A stretch of 64,000 bases of DNA from Paragordius varius (taxonomy: Eukaryota; Nematomorpha), in assembly GCA_964247055.1 (NCBI GenBank), contig OZ176052.1:1612001-1676000 (forward strand), in the 5' to 3' direction. Below, one piece after another: positions 1 to 11,700 of this stretch (the first letter of the stretch is position 1; every line of letters starts with the position of its first letter). The notes under the pieces were generated by a model. It was not told the DNA's origin. It saw nothing but the letters and a program-made list of their open reading frames with translations, and ran no database searches. The position numbers and the translations under genes were made by a program.

Positions 1-2050
1 ACGAAACAGCAAAAAGCTTTATTATTGATTAATAGCTGTGAAAAGCGAATCACATTACCCAAATAATATTTCTTTACTATCGAAATATATGTTATTTGGC
101 AATTAAGAAAAACTAGCAATGCATCTTTTACTCAAACTGTATACATCAAGGCTTTTTACTGTATTACGTTAAAAAATGATTAAATAGGTATATTACATAA
201 CTATAATTTCAATCGTCAAATTAGAATAACTCTTTCTTTAGCTTTAAAATAACAAAAAATTTAAAACCTTTCCCGTTCGCTTTTCTTTCGCCATTTCTCT
301 TCTTTCTAATCCAGAAAGTCATGATGAAAGTAAATAGTAATATTAGAGATAGTAAAATAAATTTAGAATATGTAAGTTGAAAATGAATCATATAATATGA
401 TTGTTGCTTAAATCTTATTCAATTATATTATTGATAATAATTTCATATATATAGGTTATGATATAGGAATATATTTAGTTAGATGGTTAATTTTTTTTAT
501 AGAGTGTCCATAAAAAATGTCAAATTTCAAAATAATACATGATGAGCAACAACCTTTTTTTAAATAAAAAAAAATTGTAATTCGAATCGACAGAGATTTC
601 TTTTACTCATAAATTGTGTTAGGTTAAGACTTAGTCTTAGCAAAATAATAGATCAGACAAGACACTAAAACCATTTAAAAAGATTTATTGGAGGCGTATA
701 ATTGACACATGGTGGGTTTTAGCCATGGGATTGAAAACTAAAAATTTTTGCCTTTATATCGGAATAAATAAAATAATTTTTAATCCATATGGTCTTCCAG
801 GAAGAAGCGTAAAAATTTGCCTTTAAAACATTTTTGTATCCATATAGTGTTATAGCTTATATAGCTTTAGCTTTATAGACCGTTATTTTCATATGGTGGC
901 CTATTCGATATAGGGTGGGACTCCAACCAGAGCATAATGCTAAAAAGGCGCTGTGCTTAAAATTTTAGCTTCATATAAAGAATATCTAAAAACCGTAATC
1001 TATTAACCTGTGCAAAATTGCTTGGTATTTATATTAAGACTTTATTATATTGAAAAAAATGTTATTTTATGGAGCGGAATAAAAATACATAAAAGTGGGC
1101 CGATTATAGACACATTAATAAAAAGTTATAAAATAAATATTGATTGCACGTTTTTCAGAATATTGTCTAAAAGACATGATTTTTGGAGACTTTATTTTTA
1201 AAAAATGCCTTTTTTCAGACTGTGTGGGCTTGATATAAAACGTGGCCTGATTACAGTCTAATTATAAATAAAAAAATAAAAATTTTCCAAGATATGGGCT
1301 TACACGTGTTCCGGAAAATTGTCTCAAAGACATTATTTTCATAGACCTATCTTTTTCAACCTTATTTTCACAAGTGTAAGGCTTAATGCATGGTCCATTC
1401 AAAAAAGTTGATCGACTATAATCGGCGATTTAAAATGAAGTAATCTTCTATTTTACAGGGTTTACGTGTTTTCCAGAAAATGTATAGCCAACATCCTATA
1501 TTCTTCGCGCCTAAAAAGCAGTTGACCCAATATCATGGCTATTTTTTGAGATATTTAATAAAAATGGCTAAGAGGGGAAAGCTATATCAAAAGTTATTAA
1601 AGTACCAAATTTGGTCCAAAAAGAAATTCACCATAAAATCCTGATGATTTTCTAAGACAATATAATTTATTATGTCATTTTTATGTCAATAGCAACTTTA
1701 TTCGCTTTTAGGCATTTTGTTCTATAATTTAAACTATCGGCTGGGTATATCAAAAAATATAACAATATAAGTCACGCTTGAAAAAAATATTATGATTACT
1801 ATTAGATTTTAACATCATCATAACATTTATCACTGCTTAAAATATTTATATTATAAATAGATTTTCGTGTAATCTTTACCTAAAATGTTTGATATATCAT
1901 TCAAAAATTTTCATATCTCCAGTTTTTTAACTTTTATAGCAGTGGTACTGGCACAGGCCCCGTACCGAATGTAACTCTGAAAATGCTTTTTATGGCCATA
2001 AATAATTTATTTAATATATGAGTAATACAATTGTGCAATATTTGTCGGTT
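1..2050 (-). repeat. Unclassified repeat R, left copy (cut by window start)
   Basis: This stretch matches the reverse complement of about 50905-53083 over its whole length. For example, the first bases ACGAAACAGCAAAAAGCTTT match the complement of 53060-53080, and 1930-2048 (GTACCGAATGTAA...TTTGTCGGT) matches the complement of 50903-51020. Identity looks like roughly 85-90 percent by eye. The inner part (about 780-1560) holds short repeated motifs such as ATATGGTGGCCTATTCGATA that recur in the 57.6-59.6 kb satellite. I see no intact protein-coding frame. The outer end lies outside the window, so termini and target duplication cannot be read. Confidence 0.8.
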
Positions 2051-2237
2051 AATAAGGTGTACGGCCCTAGACAGGGTAAATACTTTATTTGGCCTTTAAT
2101 AGTTTGTTAGTTAACTTTCTAGTGAAACCAGTAGTACTCATTAAAAAGATTATAGAGCTGCATAATATCTTGGTTTTAGGGCAATAGACTATATTATACC
2201 GATAGAAATGGAGGATATAAAATAAAACCAGATGAAA

Positions 2238-3510
2238 TATATATTAACATTTGGATACAACATATTCATTTTAGTCTTTAGATTCAAATTGGGGTAGTTG
2301 GATACCCCTGCCCTGTTTAAAATTAATACATTAAAAAATATAGGAACCGAAACCATGGCAAAAGTTTGCACTTATATATCATTAATCCAAAACAGAAAAA
2401 AAAATCATTCTAATACTGATATTACTTATTTTAAGGCAAAATTCTAAGATCATATGGCATTAGCTCAATATGAATAAAAAATAAACTACTTTTTCTGTTT
2501 CTATTGATGTTATATAAACTTTAAACAAAAAATAGCTAGAATTTTAGTTTTAAAATTAAATAATCACGTTATTTTGTAGAATAAAAATGGCGTCAAAGTT
2601 TGATTGGAACTTAAAAAAGTAAATTTTAATGAAATAGCCTTATCTTTATATATTTAGATAGAAGCATAGTTTTTACTACAGTGGTCAAAACTTTGGATAA
2701 TGAATTATTAATAATTAAACAGCTCACTTTAAATTCACGAATCAAAGACTCTCAAGTATAATCAAAATTTTATATTATCCTATTTAATAGATTTAACGAC
2801 TTGATAATTTTTTTAAAATAAGATTTTATTGTAAAATATGCCTAAAAGGCTATAAAATATATATATTCAAATTTAGCCCAATAAGATACTTTTTTGGGGG
2901 AATAAAATAACCTCAAGTAATATAGAGTTAGTCATGGCTGTGTTTTAAAATAAAAACCAGAAAAATTTGAAAATTGGAAATTTTAAAGAATTTTTATTTA
3001 ATTGTAAAAGCGATAATTTAAATGAGTTTTAACACTTCGATTTAAATTGTGATATCTAAATACCCCAGACTAAATTTGAGTTAGGATTATGTCAAACTAC
3101 TTCGACGCCATTTTTATTTTACAAAATTTTTGCAATCGTCCTCATTTTAAGGGTGAAATTAAAGCTAATTTTTTTAAATTACATCTAACATTGAGGAAGT
3201 AGAAAGAACGGTATATTTTGTATTATTTTTTAATTGTACCATAGCACACATGTCACGGTGACTAAAATATTACCTTTCGGTTTTAGCTTACAATAAATAA
3301 TATCAAGTATTTTTGAATGAAATTTTTTATATATTTCGGTTAATTAATGTTATATAACAAATTTTTGCCATGATTTCGATTTCCATATTTTTAAAAGAAT
3401 TTAATTTTAAAAAGGCCTGGGGTATTTAACCCTATTTGTACCGAAGGACTAAAATCAATGTGTTGTATCCAAGTGTTAACTTTAATAAATTATCATCTGT
3501 GATAAACCCA
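2238..3510. mobile_element. Long palindromic (TIR) element upstream of SCO1
   Basis: Two arms of about 380 bp face each other. Left arm 2238-2620 and right arm 3090-3480 pair as reverse complements, for example TTGGATACAACA at 2256 with TTGTTGTATCCAA-like sequence near 3460, CCATGGCAAAAGTTTG near 2352 with CAAATTTTTGCCATG near 3359, and AAATAAAAATGGCGTC near 2580 with GACGCCATTTTTATTT near 3104. The centre (about 2620-3090) is unpaired. No coding frame is present, so it is probably a non-autonomous DNA transposon. The right arm fades only 10-40 bp before the SCO1 start codon. The family is not recognised. Confidence 0.65.
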
Positions 3511-3513
3511 TTC

Positions 3514-3558
3514 ATGTCAAATGAATTTAATTTCAATCGCAAAATCCAGGAGTTTTAA
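3514..3558 (+). promoter_or_regulatory. Short upstream ORF overlapping the SCO1 start
   Basis: An ATG at 3514, seven bases before the SCO1 ATG, opens a 14-codon frame that ends with TAA at 3556-3558, inside SCO1. If it is on the mRNA, ribosomes must bypass it (leaky scanning) or re-initiate to make SCO1. This is a sequence observation only; the transcription start is unknown. Confidence 0.35.
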
Positions 3559-4366
3559 TTTACCGATTTATTCCGCTTTCAAATATAGATGTTATTGTCA
3601 AAGCAAAGATAAATCTTCACCTAACCCAAATAAAGATACGAAACCATTTGAACGCGTTGAATCTCCGCGTGAATCAAAAGACACTGCATTCCAGTTTTTC
3701 ACTTGGAGACGGCTTGTTTATGGCTTAGGAGGAGGCCTCATCATAGTTGCTGCTTTACGATATCTCAAATCCATAAAAGATGAACAAGTAGAAGAAGAAA
3801 GAAGGAAACATATGGGGAAAATGTTGATTGGTGGTGATTGGACGCTTACGGATCAAAATGGAAAGACGGTAACTAACAAAGATTTTATGGGTAAGTGGAT
3901 ACTATTGTATTTTGGTTTCACCCATTGTCCCGACATCTGTCCAGACGAAATGGAAAAAATGTGTAAAGCCGTTGACATAATCGACGAAGAAAACAAGAAA
4001 AATGGCACAAACAACGCTATAGAAATTGTCCCAATTTTCGTATCGGTAGATCCTGAACGTGACACGCCTGCAATCATTAAAAAATATTGTGCGGAGTTTT
4101 CACCAAAAATGGTTGGGCTAACCGGGACACCCGATCAAATTCAACACATGTCTAAAACGTTTCGCGTCTATTTTAGTAAAGGACCAATTGATAAAACTTC
4201 CAAAGAATACATTGTTGACCATACAATTATTACATATTTGATAGATCCAAAAAGTGAATTTGTCGATTATTATGGGCGGACCAAGACGGCAGAAGACATT
4301 GCAAATGGAATCAAAATACAAACTCTGAAATACAACAAAGCAAATAAACGATTTAGTTTTTTGTGA
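3521..4366 (+). CDS. SCO1: SCO1/SCO2 copper chaperone for cytochrome c oxidase
   Basis: One uninterrupted 281-residue frame. SCO proteins sit in the mitochondrial inner membrane and load copper into the CuA site of COX2. Visible features: a basic, Ser/Arg-rich N-terminus (about 1-55) that fits a mitochondrial presequence; one membrane segment at about 65-82 rich in Gly/Ile/Val/Ala; then the thioredoxin-like SCO domain. The copper-binding CPDIC motif lies at residues 136-140 in FGFTHCPDICPDE, and the partner histidine is in IVDHT (His 234). VSVDPERDTP near 175-183 is another family signature. Length is normal for the family. The ATG at 3521 is chosen because it opens directly onto the presequence. 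The gene has no introns although all its neighbours do. An AATAAA signal follows at 4430. Confidence 0.97.
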   Translation: MNLISIAKSRSFNLPIYSAFKYRCYCQSKDKSSPNPNKDTKPFERVESPRESKDTAFQFFTWRRLVYGLGGGLIIVAALRYLKSIKDEQVEEERRKHMGKMLIGGDWTLTDQNGKTVTNKDFMGKWILLYFGFTHCPDICPDEMEKMCKAVDIIDEENKKNGTNNAIEIVPIFVSVDPERDTPAIIKKYCAEFSPKMVGLTGTPDQIQHMSKTFRVYFSKGPIDKTSKEYIVDHTIITYLIDPKSEFVDYYGRTKTAEDIANGIKIQTLKYNKANKRFSFL

Positions 4367-4389
4367 ATACATATAATATTTGTAAAAAA

Positions 4390-4435
4390 TTTATTATTTT
4401 AACACTTCACAATTATATATATATATATAAATAAA
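4390..4435. terminator. Overlapping polyadenylation signals of convergent genes
   Basis: AATAAA at 4430-4435 serves SCO1 on the + strand. TTTATT at 4390-4395 (AATAAA on the - strand) could serve the convergent small gene. Each signal lies past the other, so the two 3' UTRs should overlap by some tens of bases. Confidence 0.5.
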
Positions 4436-4480
4436 GTCGTAGTTAATGATGTTTTCCGTCTTCAATAGTTTCAAATTTTC

Positions 4481-4837
4481 CTAAATTGTATATGGATAAT
4501 AAAATTTACTTTCATAGGCGTCGCGCTCAGCCCGCTTTTTAGCTTTAAATGCTGCGATGTTTGACGGACTCAGGGCTAAAATATTTAGAGCATAAATAAA
4601 CTTGCACTTTGAATCATTAATGCAACTCCAAAAGCAGGAATGAATCCATAGCACAAGTATCGATAAATTGGTAACTCATTGTAAAAAAATCTATATATAT
4701 TAAAATTAAATAGTTATCAACCTCCAAGGTATAAGCGCAAGACAATCAAAATAAGTATAAGGGTATCTTTTGGCTCTAAAGGGCCGCTTACGAATAGGCT
4801 GGGTAAAAGCTAATTTTACCAGATTCGGAGCTGACAT
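4481..4837 (-). CDS. Small membrane protein, 97 residues, three exons with 31/32-nt introns
   Basis: Read on the - strand: exon 1 4837-4722, intron 4721-4691 (31 nt), exon 2 4690-4608, intron 4607-4576 (32 nt), exon 3 4575-4481 with stop TAG. Phases agree (2, then 1). The protein starts MSAPNLVKLAFTQPIRKRPF, has a very basic stretch to about residue 25, a hydrophobic span at about 51-66 (LCYGFIPAFGVALMIQ), and a charged tail AAFKAKKRAERDAYESKF ending YYPYTI. This shape (basic N-terminus, one membrane pass, charged tail) resembles small accessory subunits of the mitochondrial respiratory complexes, but I do not recognise the family and this is inference. It is tail-to-tail with SCO1 and head-to-head with UTP20. 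Exon structure is my own prediction and needs transcript support. Confidence 0.68.
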
Positions 4838-5025
4838 ACCGCAACCAAGTAGAAAAAATGCAAAATGCTGATAAAATAAAATCTTTTCAAAAAAAATTGG
4901 TCAAAAATTAATAAAATAAAAAAGAAAGATTAATTAGCGGCTTTATAAATAACAAAAAAATTGTATTTTCTAATTGTATTTTTTTTATTTTACAGTTATT
5001 TACAATTTGAAGATAGGTAAAAACC
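4838..5025. promoter_or_regulatory. Divergent promoter region between small gene and UTP20
   Basis: Only 188 bp separate the start codons of the - strand small gene (4837) and UTP20 (5026). The stretch is AT-rich with A and T runs and no obvious TATA box. Both genes must draw promoter elements from it unless 5' UTR exons lie elsewhere, so co-expression is a reasonable inference. Confidence 0.5.
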
Positions 5026-5730
5026 ATGCCTTCGCTTCAAAATACATTTAAGGTTTATAATTTGTAATTTATTAGTTTGAAAGCTTTAATGATCAAATTT
5101 CGAAGGTTAAAGTGGATATTATTAGTCAAAAAGACAATGCAAAAAGCATTTTAAACGAAGTTTATATTTATATAATTTTAAGGCTGAATCGTATTTGCTG
5201 GACGGTTTAGAAAAGTATCGGGAATTAAATTGTACTCTTGATTATGGTTAATTTTTTTTAAAATATTAAGCATCATTTTATATGGATCTAAAGCCATACA
5301 CCGGGAGTTATAATCATGTTGTGTATTATCAAGTTTAAGCAATAATATAATTTTCCAGAAAAATATCATCGATATATTTGTCCAACATTTATCTGTGAAT
5401 AATTTAGCCACAGAATCTATCTTAAAGTTTTTTTGTTTTTATAAACTAACTTTTTAGTGTCCTAATTGAGTTTGCAAGAGATTTACAAGCAGATTTTTGC
5501 AAATATTTCTTTGATCTTTTACCGCTCCTTATATGCAAAATTAAATGTTTATTAATTATGCGTAAATCTCGTTTTTCGGCAAAAACGCCACCAGATAAAA
5601 ATCAACAAATGAAGGAATACCAAACTGATGAATATATATTGACTCTACTTAAAGCCTTATTCATTACCCTGGCTTATTTTATGAAATATCTTTGGAGATA
5701 TATCCTACCGGATATCACCTTAGTGTTTGA
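5026..5730 (+). other. UTP20: UTP20 exons 1-6, joined by ultrashort introns
   Basis: Exons: 5026-5052, 5076-5159, 5183-5246, 5271-5332, 5359-5426, 5458-5730. The introns between them are 23, 23, 24, 26 and 31 nt. Spliced, they give MPSLQNTFK, FESFNDQISKVKVDIISQKD, AESYLLDGLEKYRELN, SFYMDLKPYTGSYNHVVYYQ, KNIIDIFVQHLSVNN and VLIEFARDLQADF. This order matches the animal UTP20 N-terminus (human NTYRFLTFAERLGNVNIDII, YFFEGLLKWRELNL, FNQLVYHQNEIVQSL, LLDLVVQLARDLQ). Every junction is in phase. All five introns start GTT and end AG. The start ATG at 5026 gives a nine-codon first exon. Confidence 0.85.
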
Positions 5731-8700
5731 GTAAAAATATTTTATTTTTTTAAGATTTTTTTTATTTTTTTTTAAATTTTTTTAAAAAATATTTTATAAT
5801 TATTTTGCCCCAAAATGTATGACAGATAATTAATCTACCTAAAGCATGGGTTGGACAACACGCGGTCTCGAGACTTATGCTCGCAAAAAATCTGGACATC
5901 TAAAATCAACATTTCTCAAATAATTTTTCTAATTTTTTCTATTCAATTTGAAAGAACTAGAAAGATTTTGCTATATTTGTTTGCCTTTTACAGTCTTATA
6001 GGTTAAATCTAATAAATTATATATGAATGTCGCTATCATTTCAAATGCGCCCCGCTAAGCCATTTCTGTTGGACTGCCCTCCCTGACTTTAAGGAATTAT
6101 TATTTTTTTAAACATTGCTTTTTAATATTGGCTTTTTTTAAGGATCCCATACGTGAATGAAAATACAAGATTTGATTTAGCAAACGTATGAATATATTAT
6201 TAACAAATAAAAAATTTATTAATAAAACTTATATTTCAATCATGTTAACATGTTTTATTTGTTAATAATATATTCATACACGTTTGCTAAATTAATTCTT
6301 GTATTGCTTTTTAACATTGGCTTTTTTTCTAGCAATTACAAGGGTATATTAATGGATGGAATGAATGTTCATGTCCATAGATTTGCTGCGGAAAGCTTTG
6401 GCTATTTAGCCCGAAAAGCTAAAGATTATTCCACTCTTATTACGCATATCATGGATTGTGCTAAGGTTTTGCCTTTTTTTACAAATATAATTTTGAATTT
6501 TTTTTAGTTTAATGAATTTGATCTAAAAAATTTGAAAAGATTTTTTTTTAAATACACTAACTAATAGATAATAATCAAATAATGGCACGCGAAATTATTA
6601 ATTTTTATGATATTGAATTCTATAGGTGTACCTTTTTTTGGTGTTTTTTGCTAACAGTTGATTTATGAATACAATATAAAACTTTTGTTAAGAAATATTC
6701 TTTTTTGTATTACTTAAATGTGTATTGCGAAGTTTGGCTAATTTTATTTTAGTTTTTTTTTACCTTATAATAATTTTATTTTATTTTTTTTTACAGTTTT
6801 TTTAGTGGAGAATAAAATTTTATAAAAAAATTACAGTTAAAAATGTGATTGTGAATGTGTATGCAAAGAATTTTTATAATTTTTTTCGCTTTTAATATGT
6901 TTTAAAATTCTAATTCGCATAAAAAAATTGTGGTTTTAAATTTTGCCCCCAAAAAATATTTTAAATAAAATTTATTGATGTATAAATAATTTACATATAA
7001 TATAATTTTTTATTTTGTTTCGATATCATATAATAAATAATTTAACAAATTTTATTAAATATTTTAATAACATTCTACTTATTATATATATTATAATCTT
7101 TGAATATGTTGTATAGCAAGAATATTTTAATCCACAATTCAGTGCTTTGTGTGATGGCATTGTGGCTTTATTTGTTGAAATAATCGTTGGGGTTAATTCC
7201 ACTTTTCACAATCGTGGCATACAGGTAAGGGTTTAATTTTAAAATTTATTTTTTATTTAAAAAATTTTTGTTTTAAAAATTTAAAGTTTTTTATTCTGTT
7301 GCTCCTTTTTATATTTGGAAATTTTGGTGAAAAATAATGTTTTTATAACTATATGTATTGTGAAAAAATATATTTACAATTTTTGTTTCTAGGTATTTAA
7401 GTTATATGCGTAATTATTTCAATCATTAAATTTTACTTATATAGGAATTATCTGAATTCAAATTCAATCATATTTAAAAGATAAATTATCGATTACTATA
7501 AGTTGTTTATGTCAAAAATAAAAATTAATAAAATTTAAATATATACACTAAATTAGAAATGAAATTTTAATAAAATATTTTTGTTATATTATTATAAGAG
7601 ATTTTTTTAATTTAACATATATATAAAGGTTTTAGACGCGATTTTCCAATATTTTATGACTGAAAATTATGTTGTTGATGTTGATGATAACGCCAATATA
7701 AATGGAATTTCGTCTGAAATTTCGTCTGAAAATTATTCTGAAAAAATTTCTAATGCTCAAAATAATGATAATAAATCTAATTCTAATGCCATGTATAATT
7801 GTTCATCTACCAATATAATTATATCTAAACTTATGAGTAGCCTTTTAACTTCTATAACAGAACCTAACACTCAACCTTTGTGGGAATTGTTTAGGGTTAG
7901 TATTTCTAAAATCAAATATTTTTTTAATTATTTTAATTATGAAATTTTATTTAATAATTTTTATAACGTTTTTGTTATCATTTTCTTATCTTTCTAATTT
8001 TATTTATTTTATTAAATTTAATTTTATTCATATATATTATTCAACTATTATGTATTTTGAATAATTAGTTAGATTTATTAATATATTATTAACTTAATTT
8101 GCATTAATATATTAATATTTTTTATTAATCATAAATTTTTATTTTTGATATACATTTTTTTTCAATAATTTTATATTTTTTCCTAATATATATATATATA
8201 TAATTTTTTCAATATATATATTTTTATTATATTATTTTTTTTATGTAATTTTTATATTTTAGATTTATATGAACCAACTCAATATTTATAATGATATTCA
8301 CAAATGGATTTACTTGCTGGATACTGTCAACTATTTACTTGACTATTACACAAAACCATATATTACGCAGTTTCATAATAAAATTTCCCAAAATGTTTTG
8401 GCAGAAATTATTAAGGTACTCTTTTAAATTATTTTTTAAACATTTCCCTTAAAGTTGGTCTTTTGTCCTTAAATTCACCCTTGAACAATTCAAATTCACC
8501 CTAATTGTATGTTTTTTAGGATTAAAAACTACTTTTATTTTATAATATTTTTAGAATATCAAATTATGGTTCAAATTAATATAATGCTGAAAAAATTTTA
8601 AACTATGTCATAAAAATATATTTCATATTACATAATGATGAGTTCTATTATCCCGAAAACACATAATTTATTTTTAGGGTGATATTTGAATTGTTCAAGG

Positions 8701-11700
8701 ATAAATTTGAATCGTAAATGGTATATATTATATTTACCAATTTTAAGCGATAATATCTTTTTTTTACAACAATCTTTTTCACTGTAAAAGCTTTTTGTTG
8801 GTTCTGTTTGATTTTTTAAAAATATATATGAAAAAAGGTTTTTCCAACCAAAAATATATACGTTTTCCAGGTTATTTATTACAAACAAATTTAATTATGA
8901 TTGATTATTCAAATATGCGGTTGTTTAGTTAGTCGCGTAGGATTCTTAATCTTCATAAAAAAGCGTTCTAAATCCAAGACGATCTTGAGACTTTTGAATT
9001 CTTTAGGAGAGGGTAAGGTTAGTAACTGTTTAAATTATATCAAGAAACCCTTTTTTGGGCGGCCTCTTTGGTGACTACCATCAATTCAAGCAGAATGTTT
9101 CTTTCCAGGGAATTGGATCGAAGAATATGGCCTAGATATTTTATTAATTGCTTGTAGATCACCAGATCATAAAGTAATAATTCTGGTTTTTGGAAGTTTA
9201 GTATGTATGAATGAAATATATATGTCGGTCCTCCACGAAATACCCAAAATTTTCCAGAAACATCACATTTAAAATGAGTTGATGTTGGCTTTGTCGGTGG
9301 ATTTACATGCGCATGACCTAGACCCATGAAACTTACTTCGAATGTAAATCTATTTAAGAGATAATTCATGTCCGGATGAGATTCAATCAAGCGAACCTTA
9401 TCATTAGCGGATCGGAGATTGCATACAGTAAGTCCACCAATGCGCGCGCTCCAATATGTTGAGGAAATTCACAATTCCGAATTAAAGTTTCAGTGAATAA
9501 ATTAAATAGTAGGGTAGAAAGGACACATTCTTGTCTTACATTTCTAAGGATAGGGAACCAGTCGGTGGGACTCTATTGTGTTTTGATTGCACCTGTTTGC
9601 TTATTATACAAAACAAAACGATTCCAATAAAAGTATATGTTGAATGAAACTCTGGAAGATTTGTTGACTGTGTCAAATGCCATTCTGAAATCCAAAAAAC
9701 AGCTGTCCAAACCTTTACCGAATTCATTATCTCTGTTCCTAGTGTTTCGCTTTGAGATCTAAATACAGCTTGTACATTAGAAATTTTATAATCAAATGTG
9801 AACAGGTATTCACAAAAACAACAATATGACTGAATACCGTAATCTAAATTTGTGCAATTCAAAAGGCCATTTAGAAAGACACTAACGAACACTCTCTTGC
9901 GATTTGGAAAGACTTACTTGCTAGTGAGCTAAATATACAAAAATTACATTTTTTAGTCCCTCACTCACATAATCTTGGGAGCATAAGTAGACAACGTAAT
10001 ATTAATTAAAAACAAAAAACATGATATATTACACGTTCGGGGTGGGGGGAATTTTGAGCTTTTTGTTTATTGTGATGTCTAGGCTATTCGACATTCTTAT
10101 ATTCACCCTTATCTGAATGCTTCTGAACTCGCCCTTAATTAAGTGGACGAAGTTTTAATTGCCGATTTCGATATTGCATATAAATCTATAAAATATTATT
10201 AAATAAGGCAATTCATTTGTTTTCTTATAACAGAAAAAAAGTTCCACCTTAATAAAAAAGTATATAATATTTTGAAATAATTGGATAAAAGGATGAAAAG
10301 AATCCTGACAATATGATTGCGGTAAGGATTTTAAATGTTCAAGGACTAATATGATATTTAAATAATATATAAAAATCTGTAAAATTAATAAATTAAACCA
10401 ATTATGTATTATTTCTCTAGCTATATGAATTGATTAATGCCCAAATTTTATCAATGGACGCTAAAATCTTGACGTATCAAGATAAGAATTTGCCAACAAA
10501 GGAGTGTTCCCAAGAATTTTTGAATGTTTCAATACATTTTCAAATAATTATTTCTGACATTTTATACGTTACGAAGACTAAAAATATGGAAGCAGAAAGG
10601 GAAAACAATAACGATACAGTCAATAACTATGAAAAAATGGTGAGTTGATTTTTAAAATTTATTTAAAATTAATTTGAATAAATTGTTTTTAATATGTTTT
10701 TCATTAACCTTAATTATATCTTTAGGTTAACGAAATCCTTAAATACTTGTCAACGTTATTATATGGGGATAATAATGAGAATTTATCAATTTATTTACCC
10801 TATTATACTTATATCACGCAATCTAAACAATCCTTATTTTTCCATCAAGTAAATTTTAATTATATTTCAAAAAAGAATTTAATTTTTAACATATTTTTTA
10901 CCAAAATTAGAAACATTTATCCAATTATTTGAAGAATGTTGAACAAATTTTACCCCAAGATATGGAATTTAAACGAGATTGTTTTCAGCAACATAAAATT
11001 TCTACAGTCCTTAAAGCTTTTTTATACGGAACTTATAATGTAGTATTTCAACAAGGAGATATGACAAAATTAGAAACAAACTTTTATGTTAAAAAGTAGG
11101 AATTACTTGGTCTATTAATATATTGTTTTGGATTATTTTAATTTTTGAGAGCAAAGTATAATTTTTAAAATAATAGATGTCAGGATTTTAATGAATATGA
11201 TTTGTCTTATATATTTTGGACAATAATTATGTAATACATTTTTTAACTATCTAAAAAAACTAAATTTGAGCATCAATTTTATTTTATTTTTTTTTAATAT
11301 TTTAACATAAATGAATTTAATTTCATAGAATTATATATAACAATAATTTTCATTTACTTATTTATAATGCAATATCTTTCATGTATTCATTTTTTAGTGA
11401 CTGTCCCCATATTTTACACCAATTATTGCATTTATGGCAAACCAATTTTGAAACGCTTACTGCACTAAATTTGATAAATCCAAATCAAAATTATGACACC
11501 ATTTCAGATGCCAAAAACGTGGGAGATTTATATTTGGCTTGCCTGATTGAAAATTATATTACACTAAAAATTTTAACTCTACTTCAAACGTACGTTTTTT
11601 TAGTTAAAATCAAAAATAAATAATTAATAGTATGGTTATAAAATTTTTCATATTTTTTATTTTTTATGTTGCAGAAATGATGAGTTTTCAAACTTAATAA

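Noticed and set aside
3853-4372. Two - strand frames opposite SCO1
   Set aside because: Shadows of the SCO1 coding frame without any family resemblance.
8628-8888. 86-codon - strand frame near MITE copy 1
   Set aside because: Half of it is the MITE right arm; no similarity and no splice context.
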